Of a stretch of 64,000 bases of DNA, positions 38,439 through 52,593 are shown one piece after another (the first letter of the stretch is position 1; the number at the start of each line of letters is the position of its first letter). Origin of the DNA: Cladobotryum mycophilum (taxonomy: Eukaryota > Ascomycota > Sordariomycetes > Hypocreales > Hypocreaceae). The notes under the pieces are model-generated. The model was not told the DNA's origin. It made no database searches and saw only the letters and a program-made list of their open reading frames with translations. The translations under genes were made by a program, and so were the position numbers. The stretch covers positions 4,898,001 through 4,962,000 of the forward strand of contig CM071589.1 in assembly GCA_036429605.1 (NCBI GenBank), read 5' to 3'.

Positions 38439-39633
38439 ATGGCCTCCTCCTCCTCCCCGGCGGACTCTATACGGTCCCTCATATTCTCCAACCCGATCGC
38501 GGCCACAATAGGAGATGCGGTAAACTATTTCTCTGAGCGCAGGGCAAAGCTCGGATTGTCAAACCCTGGAACGATAGAGACCTTGTCCAGGGAAGTCCAG
38601 CGAGATGTCTTCCTCAACAACTACATGTTTACTGGCATTCGTGCCGATCTCACAAAGATCTTCAGCATGGCGCCTTTGTTCCAGGTTTCTCACCAGTTCG
38701 CTATGGGCGAGCGCATTAACCCTTATACTTTTGCCGCCATGTATGGTACTGGCAAGGTAAGCTAACGATATCGTGGTTTGAAAATCGTCATCTCAGACTC
38801 TGACACTGCGACAATCAGATTTTCTGCCAGGGCAACGTAGACAACGAGGGCTCCTTGTCGGGGCGGTTCAACTACAGATGGTCAGACAAGTTGGTTTCGA
38901 AATCGCAGCTTTCCATCTCCCCCGGTGGTCAGGATATGGCCCAGTTCGAACACGAATACACTGGCGATGACTTCAGCGCTTCCCTCAAGATGCTCAACCC
39001 CTCTTTCCTCGAGGGCGGCGCAACCGGTATCTACATCGGCAGCTACCTGCAATCCATCACCCCCAAACTGGCTATCGGACTTGAAACTCTCTGGCAACGA
39101 CCTGCTCTTACCCAGGGCCCCGAGTGTGCCGTCTCCTACTCCGCGCGATACAAGTCCACCGACTGGGTTGCCACTGCTCAACTCCAGGCTGCCATGGGAA
39201 CTGTGAGCACATCTTACTGGAGAAGACTGTCCGACAAGGTGCAAGCCGGTGTTGACCTGAGCCTCGGCCTCGTGCCCGCTGCTGGTGGCATGATGGGCGG
39301 TGGTCTACAGAAGGAGGGCGTCACTACCATTGGCGCCAAGTACGATTTCCGCATGTCCACTTTCCGTGCCCAGGTCGATTCCAAAGGAAAGCTGAGCTGC
39401 GTGCTGGAGAAGCGCGTGGCCCCTCCTGTCATGATGACCTTTGCAGCCGATATCGATCACTTCACGGTATGTTGATTTCTCGCATTCTAACATACTTGAA
39501 GCATCCAGCTAATTAATTTCTCACAGCAACAAGCCAAGCTTGGTCTCGGTGTCTCCATTGAGGCTGCCCCTGAAGAGCTGCAGGATCAGCAGGAAGCTCT
39601 CGGATCCCAGCCTCCCCCAACATCCCATTCTAA
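38439..39633 (+). CDS. tom40: Mitochondrial import channel TOM40 (one-base frameshift in the last exon)
   Basis: Exons are 38439-38756, 38819-39466 and 39527-39633. TOM40 is the beta-barrel pore of the outer-membrane translocase through which nearly all nuclear-encoded mitochondrial proteins pass. The protein begins with NPIAATIGDAVNYFSERR and LSREVQRDVFLNNYMFTGIRADLTK, hallmark TOM40 N-terminal motifs, then alternating beta strands such as GRFNYRWSDKLVSKSQLSI and YTGDDFSASLKMLNPSFLEGG. As sequenced the last exon runs on to 39697 with an unrelated tail. Adding one C to the CCCCC run at 39614-39618 ends the protein PPPNIPF at 39633, the TOM40 terminus I know from related fungi (Neurospora TOM40 ends in NIPF). 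Corrected length is about 357 aa. Confidence 0.95.
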
Positions 39634-40648
39634 GCTCTGGAGCTTACTTTATGACGAAAACAATCCCGGCTCAATGAATATAATTGAGATAATCTAATGT
39701 AGCACGACTGCCTGGCCGACGAAGAGCACGAACCTCAATCCTCTTTTTCCCTCTCTCTCTCTCTCTCACCATTTGTCTTATTAGCATCACCAGAAAACCC
39801 CACCCCTTCTCCCAGCATACTCTTTTTTTTGTTGGCTCGTCGCTCCCTTTTTCGGCTCCACGTCTCTGCATACGAAGAATGAAGTAAAAAAAAAAAGAAG
39901 AAGAAGAAAGGAAATCAACACAAAAAATTCTTTCGATAGACTCCCGTGGATAATTCTCATTTTATGTGGCCTCCCATGCTTCGGCGAGCTTTTTTTATGA
40001 GATTCTGGATTGCATCACTGCTTTCCCGTGTATATTAAATCGAGACCTTCATATCAAAGGTCTCGTATGACGGTCGGTCGTATGTCAAACATTTGGGGAG
40101 GGAAAAGGGGGTTTGGCCATGGTCGTAACGTAGGAGGGCGGTCCAATCAATGGATGCACACACCTACCAAGGTCGGTTGAAAAAATGTCATGTCTAGTGT
40201 ATAAGAAATAGAGAAGCCATGTGTTTGACGTCTACATTTGGGTCTCACCTCACATGCCAGTTTACCATTCGTAATCTGACAACCATCTCATAGCAGTACG
40301 AAACTTTCAAGGTACGAGTTCATGGTTGAATCGCTTGATAGACATATTGAAAGAGGTCCATAATTTGTGCTTGACCTGCTCATCTAATCTGTATCTCTCT
40401 CGTAGTACCGTTATCCTAGGCCCATTTGTTTTTCGTTTCCCATGAACGCCGTTGGTATCGTCTGGTAGTCATATAAGCATGGCCTCAACCCATCCCCCTG
40501 AGCAGCCTACCACCCCCTCCCAATGTGATGCAGTTCCGTTGTTCCATTATGAGAAAAAAATAAGCGCTGAAAGCACACCGAAAATGATTTCCTCCTGTTG
40601 TCATAGGCTCTTTTCATCTCTACCTCTATCATCTATGTGTGATCCAAT
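39634..40648. other. Convergent 3' region between TOM40 and the ubiquitin protease
   Basis: No gene seen. It contains C/T- and A-rich runs near 39745-39915 and should carry both 3' UTRs. Confidence 0.6.
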
Positions 40649-43465
40649 TCACATGACTGTACACTCTCGCTCTGGTTGGCCACCTGTCTTGTGTTTCTCA
40701 TTCTTCTCTTTGGATTTCACTCTCTTGTGTTTAGGTTTTGGAGTGTGAGGCGTCTGATGCTCCGTTTTCTCTTCCATTGGTGATTCTAGGGATGTCGACT
40801 TCCTAGACTCGGCACCTAATTCACCAATTGCTATTGTGGTTGATACAGTCAAAGCATTGGGGTCCGCTAATGGCTCTTTGCTGGGCTTTATGAATCCGAG
40901 ACGAGTCATCGTACTGCTGAGACGGCCCTCGCCAGATTGACTAACCGGCCGGCTCTGTCTCCCCAGAGTGAATCGCGACGCCGCGCGAGAAAGTCTCGAC
41001 GCAGTTGTCGGTTCATCGATCGGAGTGATGACAGGAGACTGCGCGTCCGGGGTTATGGCTGGAGTAACTGCTGAGTTTGCAGAATCTGAAAAGGTGACGC
41101 TCTGACGGCGTGATCCACCGGGCCCAGCATCATTGTTTGAGCCAAACCCTAGACCCTGCAAAAAGCTACGCGAGGGGCGGTCAACCTCTGCTGAAAGTCG
41201 AATACTAGGCGGCTTGCTGTGCCCTAGTCGATTGATTTCGGCTATTGTGGGATCCTCGAAACAGGTTTCTAGCCCATGACCCTGACCTGCGGACGGGCCA
41301 TCGCTGGTACCGATTCGTGGTATCTCAATACTAACCCTTGCTTCGTTGTAGGAGGGTGGCTCGATTTCGGTGCCCTCGGACGAAGGGCAGGCCGCATCAA
41401 CCATGGGGACTACTTGATAGAATAACAAATAGGGCATTTCAAACTTCAGGGATTCCCTAATGTCGTCGACGAATGAGACTCTGTTTTCGAGATTCAAATC
41501 ATCAAATTTCACCCATTGTGCCTCTTCGTAATCCGGCGGTGGATCAAAATCGTGGCGCCTGTTGTCTGTGAGAAGCTTGGGCGCGACTCTGGCGAATGCA
41601 ACATAATGGCCACTCTGCAGGGAATCACCACGATGGCAAACGATAGACTGCAGAACAAGCTTGTACTCGGTATTCAGTCCGTGAGAATCTTCCTCCATGG
41701 TTGGTCCATCAGCAAGCATAAAGTGGGGGAGGCGCAAGCTATCAGGAATATCGATGAATGTATTATGGCGCTTGGGGAGACCAGATTCGGTCATAGCATA
41801 GCGCTTCAGGCAAATGCCTACAACAGGTCGCTGGTCAAAATTAGTAGCGACTTCGCTATTGTTCCGAGGTTCCTGGCTGTTCGCTGAGTGCCACGCTGTG
41901 TAGAGGTTAGATAGGGGCAAAGAATATACATGATTCATAGGGGACATACGGATTAATCTAAAGAACTGCCAGGCAGGGATCGTGATTGCCTTAACTACTG
42001 TCGATCCCTTGCGCCTGGCTCTCTTAGCCATTACGCTATCCTCTGAGCCAGCAAGCCGACCTTGATCATCCAGCACTACTCGTTGAATAACACTGGTTGA
42101 CCGTTGCCTCGTCTTTAGTGGTGGCGCCTGAGAAGAACTGGGGGACTCGCTTAGGTGTTGGCGGGATCTGTCGACGGCATCATTGTGCGATACACTTCGA
42201 CTCAAATCACTCATCTGACTTGACAGTATGCTATCCTTCCATACGCTGGGCCCAAGTAGAGATGTGGTTGGAGTTATTTCGACTGGCGAAGCCGCCATGG
42301 TGGCTGATGACATGCTTTCTTCGCCCCTTATAAGCCGAATGGTGCTCCGATTGACAAATGAATGTAGGTTTTCCGAGGTCTTGTCTTCCGACATGGACTT
42401 TTTGCCTACTTCACTGTCTCTAAGAACATCAACCTGGGCATTGAAGTATTCCTCCAGACAATCCTCAAGCTTGATGCCCTTGCCGTCAGGGTCTGGCGGT
42501 ACAGCCAGATTCAGAAGTCGCTCATAAACTATTTTGTGATCGTCGTCGTCCCTTTTGCCTTGGTGAAAGAGATCGACCTGTAACGATAATAGCGGTAACT
42601 GTAGTGTTTCCGTAAGAAAGGCGAATGCTTCGGAGGTGTCCTGTTGTTCCAACATCCGCGCATCTGGCCAACCACACTCGGCCAATGAATCCTGTAAGAA
42701 CTCGGTCTAGGGACGTTAGCAATCCTCTCAGAAAGTTGGCCAGATAATCTGCTCACCAAGTCGGTGCGAATTAGTTTCCCCCTCCGTAGCATATTAACCC
42801 ATATGCGCAGAAGATTGACCAGTTTACTCTTGGGGTCTTCTGGCGGGAAGTCGGTTTTCAGCATACACTCGAAGGCATCTAATTTGGCAAACATTGCGAA
42901 TAATAAGGAATCGAGATAGCAAGTGACAGCGCCCCGGTTTTCAGCGCCAACCAGTTCAACGCCGGGATCGTATGATGAAATTACTCCAGCGAGAGCTTTT
43001 TGTTCGATGTCGATGAATTCAGCCGTCCTGGCAGGGTCCCCCTCCGCATAGAGCGTGGCCATGATATCGCGAATGTGATCAACAGTAACATTGGTGATGT
43101 TTAACTTGTCGAGACGCTGCTGAATTTCCTCAATCTGAGTCGTGTTAGTCGCCAAGGACTAGTTGATGTAATAATGGCTTGTCCATTCTGCATTCTGCTG
43201 CCGCATACCTTGACAGCTTCTTTGACGGCTTCCGATTCTACCTGAGCAGCTTGCTTCGACTGGTCGGATTTGAAGATGGATTTGAAAGCTTCGGCCGAGA
43301 GCGGGCGGTTCTGCTGTGATGGCGGCCATTGATCAGCTTCAAGGTTATGGAGACTCGACCAACGTCAATATGTCTTACCTTACTCCCTGGCGGAACCGAC
43401 TTGCTGCGATTATGGATGCCATTCTTGTCGCGCAAGCTGAGAAACTTCCTTGGAAACTCCTTCAT
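40649..43465 (-). CDS. Ubiquitin-specific protease (UCH/USP family, C19) with C-terminal CaaX box, 864 aa
   Basis: Exons are 43465-43379, 43310-43209, 43158-42757, 42706-41950 and 41895-40649. The last intron (54 bp, GTATGT to ACACAG) is a multiple of three and would otherwise be read through. The Cys box is GAVTCYLDSLLFAMF with the nucleophile near Cys143. Residues LEQQDTSEAFAFL follow, and the His box is GDSLQSGHYVAFAR near residue 547, so the cysteine-protease machinery looks intact and it should remove ubiquitin from proteins. The C-terminal 280 residues are Ser/Pro-rich and disordered, and end ECTVM. The last four residues, CTVM, fit a CaaX farnesylation motif (Met favours farnesyl transferase), suggesting membrane anchoring. 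I cannot assign a yeast orthologue. Confidence 0.88.
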
Positions 43466-45446
43466 GATTGAAGAGCTACCCTATCGCTAAGGATATTGAG
43501 GGAAGATAGGATCGGAAGATGGTGAAAAGTCTCGCAGAGCTTGGCGAGGGAAAAGGCGTCCGGTACGCCCCCATCATGGGGCGCAGATGCTTCCTTGGTG
43601 CGGCGGAATGTCAAGTCGAGTCGAGCGGGTTGGCGGGGCTGAGACAACCTGATAAAACTCAATGCGCAATACTAGTTGCCTCGTGATGTTGAGCAAGAGG
43701 TAAACAGACGTAATTTCGAGTAGCAGCAGTAGTAGTAGCTTTGACTAATAAAAGGCGGAGAAGAGGGGACGGCCACTAATGAATGGGTAGGAGGTAGGTA
43801 GGAGGAGAGAGGCTGACGTAGAGAAAAGGGCCTCGCAATCCAGGGCAAGGCAGAGAACCCAAAGCCATAAAAAAAAGTTTATTAAAGGAGGTTTCTTCAA
43901 TCTTTGGCCGCTCTTCTTCAGACCTGCAGGACCTCCAGACCCCAACGGAAACGGAGATGGCACCGGGTGTAGTTTTTGTATACAAGTATGAATGAATGTG
44001 TATGGATGCAGTGGATGCGCAGATGGTCGAGTCACCCCTTTCGAATGCTAGTCGGCACGCTACAGTGGCGGGGGCGGGACATTTCAGTGGAACCCCATGG
44101 GCTGTTCAGGGACTAAAGGGCTACTAGGCAATGCCTAAAACAAACAACCACAGCGTGACACTACACTGATGTGGCACCTGTAACATGCCATTCCCAATCC
44201 TCGGGAGTGTCTCTTTTCGAAGCATGCATCTCCAGCTCACATTTCGATATCCATGGGCGGGCTGCCTGCCAAACCCGGCCAGACCCTGTTGCAGGTGCTA
44301 AAATTACTTTTCACTACCAGCCTTGGTAGTAGTTTCACAGTGTCCATGAGGCACTCTGTTCCACCACCCCAAGGCAGACATGACAGGGTCCTGTCCTCGT
44401 GAGAATACACCTGATTTCGTATGCTTGCTGTTGTCCCCAGAAGGCGGTCATCCATCTTTCTGGAACAACTCAGCTGTCGTCATTGGTGCAAAAGTTCTCG
44501 GACCCTCGCTCATTTGAAGCCCCAGGCCTCGTGGTCTGCCAACAAAGGTCCACGTAACTCGAAAAAATTTGGACCATAGGCAGTCATCATTTCCTAGAAT
44601 AGTATTTATGACAGCCTTGGCCTCCGTATCCATAGGAGATGGTCACGTCACCACCCAGGTGCTAGGCCTTGCGGAAGAGGCGGGAAGTTGGAAACATCCG
44701 TTCATGGTCACGAACCACTTTGTGAGGCAAACACTTGCGGTATCGTTTCGGTTGAGGCTTCGGCCTTACTGTAAACCACCGAGTGAGCCATTTCTATTAA
44801 ATAGTAGCAGATATGGTGTCTGCTATTATGAGAGATGTCATTAATAATCATCATAATGACAGTGTATGTTTATCTGTCCCGCTGCTAGAGCTATGAAGCA
44901 GAGAGCTTGACGCGCGGAAGGGAAACGATGGATTAGATGGAGTCTGCGTCACGTAGATGTTAAATAATACTACAGTAAATATAGTAGACCAACAAACCAG
45001 AGGAACGGAGAAGAACGAGAGAAACAAGAGGAAACAAAGAAACACAAGAAATCGAAAGCAACAAACAAATGTCTTGCATTCGCTTGTCATATTCAGCATT
45101 CCGGTGTTCTTCCCCTGCCACCTGTCAGGCTGACAAAACCGAAACTAGTTGGTTTTTTGAGTTATTGCTAAGCTGAAGGATCGTCATGGAATGAAGACTG
45201 TTTGTGATTAAGCATACTTGGGCCATTGATGACACTCTGAGTCGTCTCCAAATTGATCACCCCAACCTCGACATTGAGATCGTGACTTTATGGTGGGGCT
45301 AAACGTTGAACACCGCACCGCCACAACACCATGCCAGTCTGTGGCACCGTGGCTGGTGAGCTAGCCGATGGAAATTTCGAAAGTGGCATGCCACTTTCAA
45401 CGACGAGTAGAGCCTCTCCGTAACGGAAATTCCTCAGGCTTTCACC
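43466..45446. other. Divergent intergenic region between the ubiquitin protease and uL5m
   Basis: No gene seen. Short frames here have no recognisable features. The region should hold both promoters. Confidence 0.6.
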
Positions 45447-46666
45447 ATGTCCGCAGCTCGAGAGGGAACTCGCCTGGCGAGGGCATTGGGACGAAGGCAA
45501 TTGATATCACAAGCGACGCCATCATGCGCTAGGAGGTTTGCGACAGGCCAAGCCGCACAGAAGCCGGCATCAACCACCACAGATCACTTGGCGGATATCG
45601 AGTCGACGTCCTCGTTTACAACGCCGCCGCCAGATGATGGCGCCATTAAGGAATTCAATGAGAGACAGGTTTTGGGAGGGAAAGAAACAAGACTTCCAGG
45701 CAACCGGTAGGCCTCAGGATGGTGCAATATAAAAAAAGAAATACAAAGCCTGTTACTAAAAAAGAAATATTTCAGATACCAATTCCACCCACCAAAATAC
45801 AATCGTGGCCCCCTACATCCAGTCCAGGCGCCGCCGTCTTCGGATCCCACAGCTCGCGACTTCGTTCCAGGACCCTTCAGCTTCCCCCGCCTGAAGCACA
45901 CATACGACAGCACCATCGCACCTGATTTGATGACCCTGACCTACAAACATACCCCTCCGGGAACGACGCCAAGCGAGTCGCAAAAGGGTCTTCTGAGACA
46001 ATGGGACGGATCTTCACCGTACCACAAGAACCGACCGAGTCGAGGACCCAGAGGCGGAGGCTCGTCCCGACTTGGCATACTCGAGCGGGACATTGCATGG
46101 CACAACATCCCTGAAATCGAGGCCGTCACCATCAACTCGTACGCGCCGCTGGCTGCGGACAATAAGGAGTATCTCCATGTCGCCCGCGCCGTGGTGCAGG
46201 CCATCAGCGGGACGTTCCCCGAGGTTACGACGGTGAAGCACAATGTGATCCATTGGGGCGTCCGGCAGGGTTCCAAGGCCGGTGCCAAGACCACGCTGCG
46301 TGGCGAGGCAGCTTATGACTTTGTCGACAAGCTGGTGACTCTGGTTCTGCCCAAGATCAAGGACTGGCCGGGCATCAAGGCCAGCAGCGGTGACAATGCA
46401 GGCAACATTGCCTTTGGTATGGAGCCCGCCTGGATGTCATACTTTCCGGAAATCGAATTCAACTACGATGTGAGTCTATGGATACTATCAACAAAAGAAT
46501 CTTTGAATTGCTGGGATAAGAGGGCTAATATACTGTTTAGATGTACCCGCCAAAGTTGATGCCCGGGTGTCACATCTTTATTCACACCTCGGCTACCTCT
46601 GATAGACAGGGTAGACTACTTATGGAAGCTCTGGGATTCCCCTTCTTTGGAAAGGTGACGCATTAA
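45447..46666 (+). CDS. mrpl7: Mitochondrial large-subunit ribosomal protein uL5m (MRPL7), 359 aa
   Basis: Exons are 45447-45706, 45776-46469 and 46541-46666, in phase. The N-terminus is basic and Ala/Arg/Ser-rich (ARALGRRQLISQATPSCARRFATG), a mitochondrial targeting sequence. The conserved part has the uL5 fold: VARAVVQAISGTFPEVTTVKHNVIHWGVRQG, KTTLRGEAAYDFVDKLVTLVLPKIKDWPG and the closing SDRQGRLLMEALGFPFF. uL5m sits in the central protuberance of the mitoribosome, contacting the tRNA elbow region. The gene converges with FES1, with stops 237 bp apart. Confidence 0.93.
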
Positions 46667-46903
46667 AAAGCTCTAGACATGCGATAAATGATCTAGTGTC
46701 AATTGAATCAAGTAAAAAGGATAGACAAAGTGTATAACATCTGTATCATAGAAGCAACGACTAACAGCTTCAAGTGTCTGTGCCGTGCATGTGTATTTCA
46801 TCAATTCTATCCATTCGTATTCATTTCATATAGATTCGTAGACGCCACAACTCCAATTCAATGCCCTGTTTTTCCCTTCCCTTCTTACCCCTCTTGTCAT
46901 CTA

Positions 46904-47547
46904 TCAAGCAGTGGCCTTGGCCTTTTCTCTCAGGGCAGTGATGATAACATCGACTTGCGCCATGTCTGCAGCATCTACAGTAGCTGTGGCGTAACCTTTC
47001 TTGGTTAACTCCTCTGCGAAAAGATCCATGGACGGTTGGTAATTCCTAACCGCCGAGCTCAGGGCATAGATGGCCTTGCGCCTCACGTCCTCCTTCTCTT
47101 CCTCGTTCAAGGCCAGCTCGACCAAGGGAGGCAGGCCCCCCATGGCGAGCAACCGCTCCTGCGTGCGCTCATTGTTCTGCACCGCCGTGCCAACGCACCA
47201 AGCCGCCATCTTGCGTAGCTCGCGCTCCTCGTTCTTCAACTGGCCGAGCAGCGGGGTCCACAGGCCCAAGTTGGCAATGTTGTTGGCGTTGTCAAGGTTC
47301 TCAATGAGTTGCTCAAAGTTGTCAAAGGCGATGAGCTTGTTCTCCAGGTCAACCTCTGGGTCGTCGATGACCTCGAGGGCCGCCTTCATGAGATCCGCGT
47401 CCGAGGGCCACCCATGAGGGCGGCCATGATCTCGGGGGTGAGGTTGGACGTAGGAGGGGCTGGCGGCGGCGTGGAGGGGTCAATCTTGCTGGTGTCTGTG
47501 TTTTCGATGCCCCAGCGGAGGAGCTCGTTGAGTCGCTTGTCGCCCAT
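46904..47547 (-). CDS. fes1: Hsp70 nucleotide exchange factor FES1 (one-base frameshift)
   Basis: The protein begins MGDKRLNELLRWGIENTDTS, the characteristic FES1 N-terminal helix, and a Pro-rich linker leads to LTPEIMAALMGG. The frame then breaks: as sequenced it ends about 15 bases later. Adding one C where the coding strand reads GGCCCTCGG (plus-strand GGG at 47405-47407) continues into DADLMKAALEVIDDPEVDLENKLIAFDNFEQLIENLDNANNIANLGLW and the armadillo-like repeats (REL RKMAAWCVGTAVQNN, GLPPLVEL) that grip the Hsp70 ATPase domain and release ADP. No stop-free intron fits. Corrected length is about 214 aa, normal for filamentous fungi. Confidence 0.93.
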
Positions 47548-50450
47548 GATTATGATGTAATATTTGTTTGATATATGGTGATTTGGGGGGATCAAGTCTG
47601 GAAAGATATTTGAATTATGAGAGGTGGAATTACTTGGTTTGGTTGCTTTACTCGCGATTCTTATTTAAATCGCATCTATAATTTTTCTTTGACTTGATGC
47701 AGTTTCTGGAAACTTCACGAAGACTCTAGACCGAGATTAGAGTAGCGCCAAACTTGCAGCCGCATGTACCTTTGTACCCGTTCATTTAGACCCCATGTTG
47801 TCTCTGAGGCATGTTCATGAGTTTAATTGTATCACATCAAAATGATTCTTCAAAACTGCTAACCTATACTAATATGAAAAGTGTTTAATCATTCATTCAT
47901 ATCAAGGTAGTTAGCTCATGTCCTGTATCACATACGTAGGTGGTATTCCTCATTTGGCAGCTCATTGCACTCCGGACGGTGATAGGTTAGGTAATCAGAG
48001 TTGGGTCTAAATATGTAGAAGCGTAAGGCTGCCGCAATGCTGAGATGGCAGCCAGTTGTCATGGGCTTGTTGGGGCTGGAACAACTCAATTGGTGCCTAA
48101 TGCAGATCAACGCCTCAATTCATCTCGCTTTGAACAATCAAAAGCTCAATTAAATCCTCGTCACCCAGTCATACTATTAAACTGCGGCCTGATTTACTCG
48201 TGTAAGCAGCATCAAAGTGTTCGCCCTGTGATACTACCTGAACATGGGATGTCATTTGATGACGTATCAAAAGAGGCACAGTTCGAAAAAGGATTCAATT
48301 CAAGTAACAAAAACAACAATCCATGTTTGTTATGTCTCATAAGCGTCTGATCTTATCGTAAGATGTTCTCCTGAATTGGTCTTGTCGTCGTTTCGAGCCG
48401 TTATCAGAGACGGTTAATAAAACTTGCCGGGCGCAATTCCGCCAACAAGGGCGCTCGGCGAATCAATGAAACGGAAATTTGAACTCCATTATACATGTAT
48501 GAACGTGACATGCATCTAAGATCTTTCGGAAAGATCTTGAACTAACGTCTAAGTTGCCTTAGGGAGGACGCTTTTATTTCCTCGCACGAGGTACCTTGGC
48601 CCTTGGTAAGCTTTCTTTCCGTGAAATCGTGGGAACGTTGAACTTGACATGGTCACGTGATATATACAGCCACCTTTTCAACGGCGGTGCTGGTTAGGGC
48701 GGCGACGAGACTAACCGGGAACGGAGTTGCAAGAGGGTCTTCCGTGTCCCACTCCTCCGCTTCCTGCAAAGCGACGTGTTAAGTTTGCAGCTGGGGAAAT
48801 TTGCGATAGAGGGTGGGAAAAGGAAAAGGGGCAAAAAACAAAAAAGGTATCATCATCAGCACTACCCAGGGAGGGAGGCGGGCAGATTACGCAGTCAGGA
48901 TATTTTTAGTTGTAGTTAAGGTGATACGAATTGTGAAAAATGTATTTTGCTGCCTTGTTCAAAGTTGTACTTGGTAATGGAACTTTTTTTTTTTTTAAAA
49001 CGTCTGCCTTGTGAGGCAACAAGTTTTTTCAACTACAGCTCAAAGGAGGGGCTCGGAAAGGAGAAGAGGAGGCACGCACAGGAGAAAGAAAATCACTTGT
49101 ATGTACTCCTTACCAGCCAACAGCATTCGGAACTGAGTGTCAGTGAGCAATGACCATGTCTCTTAGCACGCAAGATCCCAGCCCATCCCATGGAAACAGC
49201 CTCCCTGTATTCCGTACGGAGAATGAGGTTATCAGCTGTCAATGATCCATCCATATGACAGTTTAGGTACTCGGCGAGCAACTAGCGCCGTACAGATACG
49301 GTGGGAAAAAGGAGGCTCACAGGAAGAGGGAGAGCAAGGAAGACAAAAAAAAAAAAAAAAAAAGAGTTCCTGCTTTGTCTACTAAGGTAGGTTCCAGGTT
49401 GTCTTGTTTCTGGCTCAGCGCAACCGCAGCCCGGGGGTGTTACGTGGGCCCTCAATCTTGCTTAGTCGGATAGGCATCTGAGATACGGATCCTCCGGTTT
49501 GAGATGGGATGGATTGATTGCGTATTGGTACACGTAGTGACGGCGAGGACCAGTGATCATGTAGCTTGACTGACCCGTGCCAAAGTTCCTGTTGCCTACT
49601 CCGTAAATACCTTGGCAAGAAATGTACGTATGTATGGCCTCTTGTTGTCTCATCATTTGACAACCATCCATCTTTGCAAAGAAAAAGAAGAAAAACAAAA
49701 GACCAATTGTTGATTGTGTGTTGTCAAAGTAAAAAGTACATGGCATAGGTAGGTACTGGATAGGTACATGTTATGCTCTACAGGCACGCAGCACACACAC
49801 AACAACTCTTGTCAGTTAGTGGCAGTAGTAGTACGGAGTACATACTTGTACAAATTGGCATTGGATGGTGGGTGACGATAGCGTTGATCTGGCGGTGCAT
49901 GCTCCCCCCCACCATTGCCCACTAAGGTACCTCCTTGGTATCCCAACCTTCACAACGACCACCAGTAACTGCGCAGCCACAGCCACCGCCGTGAACCAAT
50001 CCCAGCACTTAAAGCGGCATCCAATGCGGCCATGCCCTGTGCATGCCCTGTGCTTCTGGTGCTCCGGCCTCTGTACCGTAGCAAGCTTAGGCGGTCTCGC
50101 CCTGGTTCGCCGCCTCCACCAAAGTCACCAAGTCCAACCAGTCGCTTTTGGCCCGCCCACAACTCCTTGTGTGCTGTGGCCATCGTGGCAGCGGCGGAGA
50201 TACTTCCCTCCCTTTCCCTCTCTCCCCCTCCACTCTTCCTACTTCTTCAACAACATCCACCCCCCAAAACGAACAGATTTCGACCGAGTGTTTGCTCAGT
50301 CCTCCTCCACAAAACTCCTCCTCTCCCAAACAGCTCAAGAGATCCAGGGATCACTCGAGCTTCATCTCTAATTTCTCCTCATTCGAGTCAACCGCAAGTC
50401 GGTCTTTTTCTTCTCTTTTTTTACACCAGATTCATACATAATCAGTCACC
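47548..50450. other. Divergent 2.9-kb intergenic region between FES1 and actin
   Basis: No gene seen. An A-run of 19 lies at about 49346-49364. The right end, from about 50200, is C/T-rich and forms the actin promoter and 5' leader. Confidence 0.6.
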
Positions 50451-52177
<1,727 letters not shown>

Positions 52178-52593
52178 ATGCGGAATCCAAGACGAAACCT
52201 CAGTTCCTTCACCAACTACTCATATCAAGAATTTGGGGGTGGCGGCCTATGCAGAGCTTCCTTGGCTTCGCGCGTGTCTCAATCGAGTCTCATATTTACA
52301 AAAAGTTATTAAAAGGGTCAAGGGGGTGGGCGTTGGCTTTTCTCCGTTGAGGATTTGACGCCCCATGTATAGCAGCCGGCTGGGTGCGTATGGCGAGCCT
52401 AGGGGTAGAAGCTCAGGTTGATTATACAAATACTTGTTCGCTTTCCGGTCTAGACGTGTTAAATGGAATATTGTGACAATGGTAATAGTACACATTCGTG
52501 TCTTTTCTCTGTAGACAGTGCATCTTGTAGCTTGATGACTTTGTGAATAGAATATCAGACCATTGCAGAGTGGTTATAGCAAAAACTTTTGTT
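52178..52593. other. Convergent 3' region between actin and the RSO55-like gene
   Basis: No gene seen; it should contain both 3' UTRs. Confidence 0.6.

Noticed and set aside
41896..41949. Read-through of an 18-codon insert in the ubiquitin protease
   Set aside because: The segment has GTATGT and ACACAG borders, is 54 bp long, and its removal restores a smooth family-like sequence (FFRLIPWHSA), so it is an intron.
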